Below are positions 1 through 5,986 of a DNA stretch of 6,931 nt, piece after piece. The stretch's first letter is position 1. The number at the start of each line of letters is the position of its first letter. A program made the translations under genes and the position numbers. A model generated the notes under the pieces. The model had not been told where the DNA came from. It saw only the letters and a program-made list of their open reading frames with translations, and did no database searches. The stretch comes from Chitinophagaceae bacterium. Its GTDB lineage: Bacteria; Bacteroidota; Bacteroidia; Chitinophagales; Chitinophagaceae. The DNA is taken from assembly GCA_003534175.1 (NCBI GenBank), contig DPFD01000268.1, positions 240-7,170 of the forward strand, given 5' to 3'.

Positions 1-1
1 G

Positions 2-883
2 CCGAACGGTGATGTGATATGGACCGGCGCCAATGTGCTGAAGAATTCTACCGGCTATGCACTCACACAGTTGATGATTGGCAGTGAAGGCACCCTGGGT
101 ATCATCACACAGATTGTGCTGAAAGTCATACCACTCCCCACACATAATTTACTGATGCTGGCTCCTTTCAACAGCCTTGAAAATGCGGGGGCCGCCGTGA
201 GTGCCATTTTCAGAAGCGGGATTACACCCAGTGTGCTGGAGCTGGTGGAAATCAACGCCCTTAAAATTGTCCAACAGTATCTTAATAGTTCGTCTATCCC
301 TCTCCGTGAGGATACAGAAGCGCACTTGCTGATAGAGGTAGATGGCAACAACCCCGATCAGCTGATGCATGAAATGGAATCCATTGCCGCTTTGCTGGAG
401 CAGTTCAACTGTGGAGAATTGTATTTCGCGGAGGATGAACAACAGAAGGAAGCACTCTGGAAGATGAGGAGGCGCGTAGCTGAAGCCGTGAAAGCCAATG
501 GATATACAATTGAAGAAGATACGGTAGTGCCCAGAGCACAATTGCCAGCATTGATACGAAGTATGAAAGCAATGGCTCAGGATGAGCAGGTGGAAGTGGT
601 GTGTTATGGCCATGCGGGAGATGGTAACCTGCACATACGACTCAAAATTCCGGGGGAAATCAATAGTTATAACAATCCGAAGGTAACTGCTATCTTAATG
701 AAGCTGTTTGAGCGGGTACATGAGCTGGGCGGCACCATCAGTGGCGAACATGGTATAGGATTGATTCAGAAACCATTTTTGCCCATCGTGATGCCCGATG
801 CAACCCGCATACTGCTGAAAGAAATTAAAAGAGTGTTTGACCCCAGGAATATCCTTAACCCCGGTAAAATAATGGATGCTTAA
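2..883 (+). CDS. FAD-linked oxidase, GlcD/D-lactate dehydrogenase type (5' partial)
   Basis: This is the C-terminal part of a VAO/PCMH-family flavoprotein that oxidises a 2-hydroxy acid such as glycolate or D-lactate. The frame is open to the left edge (codons for PNGDV before position 20), so the GTG at 14 is not the real start. About 293 residues are visible. GlcD-like proteins usually have 450-500, so roughly the first third, carrying most of the FAD-binding domain, is missing. The end of the FAD domain is visible as STGYALTQLMIGSEGTLG (about 50-100). The FAD-oxidase C-terminal domain follows, with the HAGDGNLH motif (611-634), the GEHGIG motif (743-760) with its catalytic-type His, and the closing FDPRNILNPGKI. 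In this family the His residues of HAGDGNLH and GEHGIG lie near the substrate or a bound metal. The exact substrate cannot be read from the sequence: glycolate, D-lactate and 2-hydroxyglutarate enzymes share these motifs. The next gene starts 9 bases downstream, so cotranscription is likely. Confidence 0.93.
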   Translation, partial: PNGDVIWTGANVLKNSTGYALTQLMIGSEGTLGIITQIVLKVIPLPTHNLLMLAPFNSLENAGAAVSAIFRSGITPSVLELVEINALKIVQQYLNSSSIPLREDTEAHLLIEVDGNNPDQLMHEMESIAALLEQFNCGELYFAEDEQQKEALWKMRRRVAEAVKANGYTIEEDTVVPRAQLPALIRSMKAMAQDEQVEVVCYGHAGDGNLHIRLKIPGEINSYNNPKVTAILMKLFERVHELGGTISGEHGIGLIQKPFLPIVMPDATRILLKEIKRVFDPRNILNPGKIMDA

Positions 884-892
884 ATTTACAAT

Positions 893-1531
893 ATGAAAAA
901 ATGGATGTTGATAGCCGCACTATGTATAGCTAACGGAGTTGTTGCCCAGGATGAGGGTGGGTTTGAACCCGGCTTCAAAAAACAGAATATGATGATGGGC
1001 GGAAGCCTGACCGTTTCATTTGGAAACAATAATACGGTACTCGGGGCCAGTCCTTATATAGGCTATAGCCTGACCAGCTGGCTCGACGCGGGTTTTATTG
1101 TGAATTATGTGTATTCGGGAGTAAGAAATGTTACGTATGTGGATCCCAACAACGGACAGTATTTTTTTAGTAATGATAAACTAAGGCAACACACTTACGG
1201 TCCGGGGGCATTTGTGCGTCTCTTCCCCATTCCTCAATTATTTGTTCAGGTGCAGGGTGAACATAACTTCATCTCCCAGAAAATCAAGTACGACAACGGA
1301 GCACCCTCTCAAAAATCCACCACCTCTGCCACAAGTGTGCTGGTGGGTGCCGGTTACGCCTCCGGAAGAACCGGTCCGCGAATGCCCATGTATTATATCT
1401 CCCTGCTGTTTGATGTGGCACAAGACCGGAACTCTCCTTATGTAGAAGTTACACGATACAATAATGTGAATGTGCTACCCATTCTTCGGGCAGGGGTGCA
1501 GTTTCCGCTGTTTGCCGGTAAGAACCGTTAA
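893..1531 (+). CDS. Secreted outer-membrane beta-barrel-like protein, function unknown
   Basis: This is a 212-residue protein with a clear type I signal peptide: a KK n-region at residues 2-3, a hydrophobic core at 4-17, and a likely cut at VVA|Q after residue 18. The mature part is rich in Gly, Tyr, Asn and alternating hydrophobic residues, for example GGSLTVSFG, GASPYIGYSL, LDAGFIVNYVY and YISLLFDVAQD. It ends with a strand-like RAGVQFPLF segment followed by a short polar tail. This pattern fits a small beta-barrel of the outer-membrane protein type found in Bacteroidota, but I recognise no named family or catalytic motif. It starts 9 bases after the oxidase stop and is probably translated from the same mRNA. 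There is no Shine-Dalgarno sequence; the start is preceded by AT-rich sequence, as is usual in this phylum. Its last 4 bases overlap the end of the convergent LOG-family gene. A soluble periplasmic beta-rich protein is the main alternative. Confidence 0.8.
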   Translation: MKKWMLIAALCIANGVVAQDEGGFEPGFKKQNMMMGGSLTVSFGNNNTVLGASPYIGYSLTSWLDAGFIVNYVYSGVRNVTYVDPNNGQYFFSNDKLRQHTYGPGAFVRLFPIPQLFVQVQGEHNFISQKIKYDNGAPSQKSTTSATSVLVGAGYASGRTGPRMPMYYISLLFDVAQDRNSPYVEVTRYNNVNVLPILRAGVQFPLFAGKNR

Positions 1532-2064
1532 AGGTAGGGGAGTAATTCAGCAGGCTCTTTCAAAACGATTAACTTATATTCGGTTGCATCGTACAGGAAC
1601 CCCTGCTCACGCATAAATTCAATATGGCGTATCAGGTGCTCATAAAACCCGCCGGAATCTAAAAAGAAAATATCTTTCTGATGAATGTTCAGCTGATTCC
1701 AGGTAAGGATTTCAAACACTTCATCCAAAGTACCATACCCTCCGGGTAAAATTATCGCCGCATCACATCTTTCATACAGCATTCGCTTGCGGGTATGCAT
1801 GGAGTCTACAATCAACAGTTCCGATAACCCCTGGTGATGATGTTCCCAGTCTCTGAGTATCTCAGGCATGATGCCTATTACATTGCCCTGATGTGCAATA
1901 GCCGCATTGGCAACCGCGCCCATCAATCCTTTATTTCCTCCTCCGTAAATGATGTTCACACCTTCCCGGGCAAGCAAAGTTCCTAGTTGTATGGCATGTT
2001 GTTCGTACAGCGGATTAGTTCCTGATTTACTTCCGCAGAACACTGCAATGGCATGAATAGGCAT
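1528..2064 (-). CDS. LOG/TIGR00730-family nucleotide 5'-monophosphate phosphoribohydrolase (Rossmann fold)
   Basis: This 178-residue cytoplasmic protein belongs to the LOG (lonely guy) family. Characterised members split cytokinin riboside 5'-monophosphates, or AMP-like nucleotides, into free base and ribose 5-phosphate; many bacterial members are still called 'lysine decarboxylase-like', which is an obsolete name. Visible signatures are the N-terminal strand IAVFCGS (6-12), GGGNKGLMG (41-49), MHTRKR with catalytic-type R92 (89-94), and the family motif PGGYGTLDE (107-115) ending in E115. EILTWNQLNIHQK follows, as is typical. The length matches the short LOG group. I chose the ATG at 2064 because homologs begin close to the IAVFCGS strand. 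The in-frame ATG at 2094 would add ten residues (MCLCISIQIT) that do not look like part of the family, and it would run through the inverted repeat at 2070-2087. The gene is divergent from the symporter and convergent with gene 893-1531. The true substrate in this organism is unknown. Confidence 0.93.
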   Translation of the reverse strand: MPIHAIAVFCGSKSGTNPLYEQHAIQLGTLLAREGVNIIYGGGNKGLMGAVANAAIAHQGNVIGIMPEILRDWEHHHQGLSELLIVDSMHTRKRMLYERCDAAIILPGGYGTLDEVFEILTWNQLNIHQKDIFFLDSGGFYEHLIRHIEFMREQGFLYDATEYKLIVLKEPAELLPYL

Positions 2065-2069
2065 GGTAA

Positions 2070-2087
2070 TTTGTATTGAGATACAAA
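2070..2087. repeat. Perfect 7-bp inverted repeat upstream of the LOG-family gene
   Basis: TTTGTAT (2070-2076) and ATACAAA (2081-2087) are perfect reverse complements separated by TGAG. The dyad ends 5 bases before the LOG-family start codon (minus strand, 2064) and overlaps the -7 box candidate at 2084-2091. Its position would suit an operator or a short 5'-leader hairpin, but the arms are AT-rich and short, so chance is a real alternative. Confidence 0.4.
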
Positions 2088-2113
2088 GACACAAACAATT
2101 TTTAAATTTTCAA
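2084..2113 (-). promoter_or_regulatory. Candidate Bacteroidota-type promoter for the LOG-family gene
   Basis: On the minus strand, TTG (plus-strand 2111-2113) is followed after exactly 19 bases by TGTCTTTG (plus-strand 2084-2091). The Bacteroidota consensus is TTTG or TTG at -33 and TAnnTTTG at -7, spaced by about 17-23. The -7 box here differs at one defined position (G for A). Transcription would begin near 2078, giving a leader of about 14 bases before the ATG at 2064. This is read by eye from a consensus in AT-rich DNA, so confidence is low. For the opposite direction I see only TATTTTTA at 2117-2124, without a convincing -33 partner. Confidence 0.35.
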
Positions 2114-2140
2114 TCTTATTTTTACTTAAACTAACCCCAT

Positions 2141-3598
2141 ATGTCTCCTTACGTGCTGCTGTTTTTTGTGCTCGGATATTTTTTGTTGTTACTGGGTGTA
2201 GCCTGGTATACCAGCAGAAATTCAAACAACGAATCATTTTTTATCGGTAATAAGAGTTCGAACTGGATGCTTGTGGCTTTTGGAATGATTGGTACTTCCT
2301 TATCAGGCGTAACCTTTGTGAGTGTGCCGGGAAGTGTGGGGTCGAACGCCTTTGCGTATTTTCAGATTGTTATCGGATATTTAATCGGGTATCTGGTAAT
2401 TGCTTTTGTATTGCTTCCGTTGTATTACAAACTTAATCTTACTTCCATTTATTCATACCTGCAGGGCCGCCTGGGTTTTAAGTCCTACAAAACCGGCGCT
2501 TCTTTTTTCTTATTGTCCCGAACGCTGGGAGCCACTGCACGCCTGTATCTCGTAGTAAAAATTTTGCAGGACGCGATTTTGTCGTCGATGGGAGTTCCAT
2601 TCTGGGTAACCACACTGATTATCCTCATCATGATTTTACTGTACACCTATGAAGGAGGTGTTAAAACGATTGTGTTTACCGATACACTGCAAACTTCGTT
2701 TATGCTCGGTGGTTTGGTGGTTTGTGTGTTGTACATTTTGTATGCGATGGACCTCAATTTTACATCAGCCATGGGTGCTATGCAGCACAAAGGATACGGA
2801 ACAATTTTTTTTACTGACCCCAACAGCAAATTGTTTTTCCTTAAACAGATTGTAGCCGGGGCATTTATAACCATTACCATGACAGGGATGGATCAGGAAA
2901 TGATGCAGAAGTCTATTTCGGTTCGAACGCTGCGTGATTCTCAAAAGAATATGATTACCCTTTCCATCATCATGGTAGTCGTAATCTTTTTGTTTTTGTT
3001 TTTAGGAGGATTGCTACACCTTTACGGCACAGAGCAGGGAGTTACAGCGGTAGGTGATCAGCTCTTCCCTGAACTGGCACTCAATTATATGCCCACAGCA
3101 GTGTCAATCATTTTTATCATCGCATTGATTTCTGCTTTGTTCCCCAGTGCCGACGGAGCTATCACCGCATTAACATCATCCTTTTGCATTGATATACTCG
3201 GTATGCAACGCAAAGCTGCCTGGGATGAAGCGCGCCGAAAAAAAATAAGACAATGGGTTCATCTCACCGTTGCTGCTGTGTTCCTGTTATTTGTGATGGT
3301 GTTTTACTGGATAGATGATAAAAGCATGATTGATGTAATACTGAAAGTGGCGGCCTATACCTATGGTCCGTTATTGGGTTTATTCACCTTTGGCATCATC
3401 ACGAAACGTCAGGTGAACGACGCCCTGGTTCCGGTTGTATGTATACTCGCGCCGGTGCTTTGTTACATCATTGAACGATATCAGCAATACATTTTTGGAG
3501 ATTTTCAAATCGGACTTGAACTGTTAATCATCAACGGGGCGCTGACCTTTCTGGGACTGATGCTGATTTCTAAAAGGGCACATCCACAAATTAAATAA
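2141..3598 (+). CDS. Sodium:solute symporter (SSS family), substrate unknown
   Basis: This 485-residue polytopic inner-membrane protein of the SSS family (LeuT fold) couples inward Na+ flow to solute uptake. About 13 hydrophobic segments are visible; the first covers residues 3-24. Family signatures are GTSLSGVTF in the second segment (51-59), the SIYSYLQGRLG motif (102-112) corresponding to the usual 'TxxEYLxxRFG', SRTLGATARLYLV (126-138), and SALFPSADGAITALTSSFCIDI (from 331), which aligns with the helix that supplies the Ser/Thr ligands of the Na2 site. Length is normal for the family and the reading frame is intact. The substrate cannot be assigned: SSS members carry sugars, amino acids, sialic acid, pantothenate or organic acids, and no neighbour settles it. 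The start ATG has no Shine-Dalgarno sequence but sits after an AT-rich leader. It is the first gene of a tight run, and the methyltransferase begins 5 bases after its stop. Confidence 0.94.
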   Translation: MSPYVLLFFVLGYFLLLLGVAWYTSRNSNNESFFIGNKSSNWMLVAFGMIGTSLSGVTFVSVPGSVGSNAFAYFQIVIGYLIGYLVIAFVLLPLYYKLNLTSIYSYLQGRLGFKSYKTGASFFLLSRTLGATARLYLVVKILQDAILSSMGVPFWVTTLIILIMILLYTYEGGVKTIVFTDTLQTSFMLGGLVVCVLYILYAMDLNFTSAMGAMQHKGYGTIFFTDPNSKLFFLKQIVAGAFITITMTGMDQEMMQKSISVRTLRDSQKNMITLSIIMVVVIFLFLFLGGLLHLYGTEQGVTAVGDQLFPELALNYMPTAVSIIFIIALISALFPSADGAITALTSSFCIDILGMQRKAAWDEARRKKIRQWVHLTVAAVFLLFVMVFYWIDDKSMIDVILKVAAYTYGPLLGLFTFGIITKRQVNDALVPVVCILAPVLCYIIERYQQYIFGDFQIGLELLIINGALTFLGLMLISKRAHPQIK

Positions 3599-3603
3599 AG
3601 CGT

Positions 3604-4242
3604 ATGGAGCTGGTACATGCATTGGCAGAACAGTATGCGGCCGCACATTCCACTACACCGGATGCTGTGTGTAAAACCATCATTGAAACCACGATGAAGG
3701 AACACCGGCACGCGCACATGCTGTGCAGTCCTGAACAGGGCAAACTGCTGGAGTTCATCAGTAGTATGATTCAACCGAAACGCATACTCGAAATTGGAAC
3801 TTTTACGGGATACACGGCTATTTGCCTGGCCAAAGGGTTGCAACCTCACGGTGTACTGCACACGATTGAACTGAGGGAAACCGATGCGAATACAGCAAAA
3901 GAAAATATCCGAAGAGCAGGTATGCAGGATCAGATAGTGGTGCATACCGGAGATGCACGCGAAATACTGCCGCAGCTGAACGAAACCTGGGATCTGGTGT
4001 TTATTGATGCCGATAAAGTAGGATATATTGAATATTACGAACTAACTTTGCAGCAGCTAAGGCAGGGCGGGTTTATACTGGCCGACAATGTATTGTTTCA
4101 TGGTCAGGTACTGGAACCTGTAGTGAAGGGAAAAAACCCTGAAGCCGTTGATGCGTTTAATAAACATGTACTCAACGATGTAAGGGTGGAACAGGTGATG
4201 GTCACCATTCGCGACGGGTTAAGCCTTATAAGAAAATTGTAA
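3604..4242 (+). CDS. Class I SAM-dependent O-methyltransferase (COG4122 / CCoAOMT-like)
   Basis: This 212-residue cytoplasmic enzyme transfers a methyl group from S-adenosylmethionine to a hydroxyl, typically of a catechol-like compound, using a divalent metal. SAM-binding motif I is ILEIGTFTGY (61-70). The acidic residue after strand 2 is E89 in HTIELRE, and GDARE (116-120) contacts the adenine region. Metal-site residues of the caffeoyl-CoA/catechol O-methyltransferase group are present as D135 in VFIDADK and D161-N162 in ILADNVL; K138 matches the usual catalytic-type Lys. Length is typical and nothing is missing. The physiological substrate is unknown in most bacterial members. The gene starts 5 bases after the symporter stop and ends 4 bases before the glucosaminidase start, so it is almost certainly cotranscribed and possibly translationally coupled. 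There is no visible functional link to its neighbours. Confidence 0.94.
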   Translation: MELVHALAEQYAAAHSTTPDAVCKTIIETTMKEHRHAHMLCSPEQGKLLEFISSMIQPKRILEIGTFTGYTAICLAKGLQPHGVLHTIELRETDANTAKENIRRAGMQDQIVVHTGDAREILPQLNETWDLVFIDADKVGYIEYYELTLQQLRQGGFILADNVLFHGQVLEPVVKGKNPEAVDAFNKHVLNDVRVEQVMVTIRDGLSLIRKL

Positions 4243-4246
4243 TCTT

Positions 4247-5368
4247 ATGAAAATATTCAGCTTACTCATTTTGTTGTTGTCTAATGCAGTTTTTGCATGG
4301 GGCCAGCGAATCAGTGTGCAGGATTATATCCGCCAATACAAAGACATTGCCATTGCAGAAATGCACCGCACCGGCGTACCTGCTTCCATTAAACTGGCAC
4401 AGGGCATCCTCGAATCGGAAAGCGGGAATGGCAATCTGGTGAAAAGATCCAACAATCATTTTGGGATAAAATGTAAATCGTACTGGACGGGCGAAAAGGT
4501 TTATCACGATGATGATGAACGGGATGAATGTTTCAGAAAGTATGATCATGCTGAAGACAGTTGGCGTGACCACAGCGATTTTCTTCGCAACAGTGAACGG
4601 TATGCCGCTTTGTTTCGATTGAAAAAAACCGATTACAAGGGCTGGGCACATGGTCTGAAAAAAGCCGGCTATGCTACCAATCCGCGTTATCCGAATATCC
4701 TCATCTGGCAAATAGAAAAATACAACCTGCATCAGTACGACCTGATGGAGTACACTCCGGATGAAGCATCACTGGTTGAAAACGAAACCAAAGTACCAGC
4801 AGATTTAGATGCACCCGTAACCTCACCTACCACCAGCCAGTCTGCTGAACAGGTATTCGACATCGGCGCCAAAACCAAGCGAAACGGGTTATCAGCCATC
4901 TATGCTGTTGCCGGAACGTCCTTGCTTGCCATCGCCACCAAACACAATCTCTCCTTATCCCGCCTGCTTGAATACAATGATTTGGATGCCGACGGATTGC
5001 TGGAAGAAGACAGCTGGATTTATCTTGAACGCAAACATAAATTTGCGGCACAGGAAAGTGTGGTTGCCGATGCCAATGAATCCTATCATTCCATCGCACA
5101 ATCTCACGGAGTTCAGCTTGAAAAATTGCTGGAATATAATGGGGTAACCGAAGATGATGAAGTGGCCGCCGGCACAACAGTTTGGTTAAAGCCCAATACT
5201 CAGGCAGCCGTTACAACTTCAGGCACCATCATTCATAAAGTGCAACCTAAGGAAGGGTTGTATGCCATCTCCAGAAAGAACAATGTACCTGTGTCTGTGA
5301 TCAGGGAAATCAATCAACTTACGTCTGATCAGCTTCAGGTTGGTCAGCAATTAATCATATCAAAATAA
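4247..5368 (+). CDS. Secreted GH73-type glucosaminidase with C-terminal LysM repeats (peptidoglycan hydrolase)
   Basis: This 373-residue exported cell-wall hydrolase is predicted to cut the N-acetylglucosaminyl linkage in peptidoglycan. The signal peptide spans residues 1-19, with a likely cut at AWG|Q. The glucosaminidase domain (about 25-165) carries the motif AQGILESESGNG, where E56 is the expected catalytic acid. NNHFGIKCKSYW and DECFRKYD contribute Cys76 and Cys95, which could form a disulfide in the periplasm. YATNPRYPNILIWQIEKYNL closes the domain, as in typical members. A linker rich in Thr, Ser, Pro and acidic residues (about 170-205) follows. Residues 207-263 and 264-316 look like diverged LysM repeats: each keeps an AI/SIA helix start, LLEYN, and a closing W-hydrophobic strand. 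Residues 328-373 form a canonical LysM (HKVQPKEGLYAISRKNNV to VGQQLIISK). LysM binds glycan chains and probably anchors the enzyme on peptidoglycan. It sits in the tight run, 4 bases from each neighbouring gene. Confidence 0.93.
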   Translation: MKIFSLLILLLSNAVFAWGQRISVQDYIRQYKDIAIAEMHRTGVPASIKLAQGILESESGNGNLVKRSNNHFGIKCKSYWTGEKVYHDDDERDECFRKYDHAEDSWRDHSDFLRNSERYAALFRLKKTDYKGWAHGLKKAGYATNPRYPNILIWQIEKYNLHQYDLMEYTPDEASLVENETKVPADLDAPVTSPTTSQSAEQVFDIGAKTKRNGLSAIYAVAGTSLLAIATKHNLSLSRLLEYNDLDADGLLEEDSWIYLERKHKFAAQESVVADANESYHSIAQSHGVQLEKLLEYNGVTEDDEVAAGTTVWLKPNTQAAVTTSGTIIHKVQPKEGLYAISRKNNVPVSVIREINQLTSDQLQVGQQLIISK

Positions 5369-5372
5369 TTGC

Positions 5373-5912
5373 ATGTCACTCATTCAGGTACACGACAAAA
5401 AATTCAAACCTTATATTTCTGTTGAACAGATAGATGAAAGAATCACTGAACTGGCACGGGATATCAACCGTGATTACGAAGGAAAAACACCGCTGTTCAT
5501 TGGAATCCTGAATGGGTCGTTCATGTTTGCATCCGACCTGTTTAAAAAAATTACTATTCCTGCTGAAATCAGTTTTATAAAACTCGCCTCATACAAAGGC
5601 ACCAAAAGTACCGGGACGGTAGTTACATCCATTGGGTTGGAGGAACAACTGAAAGACCGGCACGTGATTATACTGGAGGATATTGTAGATACCGGTAAAA
5701 CCCTGAGCGAATTTTTACCTCAGCTTACAGATCGCCAGCCGGCATCTCTAAAGATTACTTCTCTGTTGCACAAACCGGATGCATTGCAACATGCACTCAC
5801 CATTGATTATCTCGGTTTTAGTGTGCCGAATAAGTTTTTACTGGGTTACGGACTCGATTACGATGGTTTGGGCAGAAATCTCGACTCTATTTATCAGCTG
5901 GTAGAAGATTAG
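5373..5912 (+). CDS. hpt: Hypoxanthine phosphoribosyltransferase
   Basis: This 179-residue cytoplasmic purine-salvage enzyme forms IMP (and usually GMP) from hypoxanthine or guanine plus PRPP, releasing pyrophosphate. The PRPP-binding motif is VIILEDIVDTGKT (98-110), with the acidic pair E102-D103 and the DTGKT phosphate loop. The flexible loop that closes over the active site is SYKGTKSTG (73-81). K134 in LLHKPDA matches the Lys that contacts the purine 6-oxo group. LLGYGLDYDGLGRNLDSIYQL near the C terminus is characteristic of bacterial Hpt. Length and motif order are normal. The start ATG lies 4 bases after the glucosaminidase stop, so it appears to be the last gene of the four-gene run. 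In many Bacteroidota hpt is next to adenylate kinase (adk); here the next gene is a VWA protein instead. No nucleotide riboswitch or other control element specific to hpt is visible. Confidence 0.96.
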   Translation: MSLIQVHDKKFKPYISVEQIDERITELARDINRDYEGKTPLFIGILNGSFMFASDLFKKITIPAEISFIKLASYKGTKSTGTVVTSIGLEEQLKDRHVIILEDIVDTGKTLSEFLPQLTDRQPASLKITSLLHKPDALQHALTIDYLGFSVPNKFLLGYGLDYDGLGRNLDSIYQLVED

Positions 5913-5922
5913 CATCTTTTTT
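5903..5922 (+). terminator. Possible weak terminator hairpin over the hpt stop codon
   Basis: AAGAT (5905-5909) pairs with ATCTT (5914-5918) across the loop TAGC, which contains the hpt TAG stop. A G-T wobble and one more A-T pair extend the stem to 7 bp (5903-5920). A run of six T covers 5917-5922. The stem has only one G-C pair and the T run lies partly inside it, so termination would be weak at best. Confidence 0.25.
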
Positions 5923-5939
5923 ATACACTGGATACTAGG

Positions 5940-5969
5940 TGTTTCAATATTTTGAATTATATTGATACA
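5940..5969. repeat. AT-rich inverted repeat in the hpt-VWA spacer (terminator or operator candidate)
   Basis: The arms 5940-5950 (TGTTTCAATAT) and 5959-5969 (ATATTGATACA) are reverse complements at 10 of 11 positions, the exception being T5943 against T5966. They flank an 8-base loop. Five T follow shortly after (5973-5977), so the RNA could act as a low-GC terminator for the hpt operon. A smaller competing dyad, TTCAA/TTGAA (5943-5947 and 5952-5956), lies inside it. The stem has only two G-C pairs. The alternative is a protein-binding site in front of the VWA gene, whose proposed start is 17 bases downstream. Confidence 0.4.
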
Positions 5970-5986
5970 ACCTTTTTATATAAGGA

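Noticed and set aside
14..16. GTG at 14 as a genuine start for the FAD-linked oxidase.
   Set aside because: The frame is open to the window edge and the visible protein begins in the middle of the FAD-binding domain, so the gene starts upstream of the window.
149..634. A 161-codon minus-strand open frame, and similar long antisense frames at 3505-3945, 4262-4732 and 4827-5177.
   Set aside because: Each is antisense to a gene with clear family motifs, and their translations show Cys/His/Arg-rich composition typical of shadow frames.
2065..2094. Upstream in-frame ATG (2094, minus strand) as the start of the LOG-family gene.
   Set aside because: It would add ten residues outside the family fold and run through the inverted repeat and promoter candidate; the ATG at 2064 places the start right before the first strand, IAVFCGS.
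2651..2660. A strong Shine-Dalgarno-like string, GAAGGAGGTG, inside the symporter gene.
   Set aside because: It encodes the in-frame YEGGV segment, no good start follows at the right distance in a real gene, and Bacteroidota genes rarely rely on such sites.
4508..4516. A GAT triplet repeat.
   Set aside because: It encodes a short Asp run (DDD) in the glucosaminidase domain and is too short to count as a repeat element.
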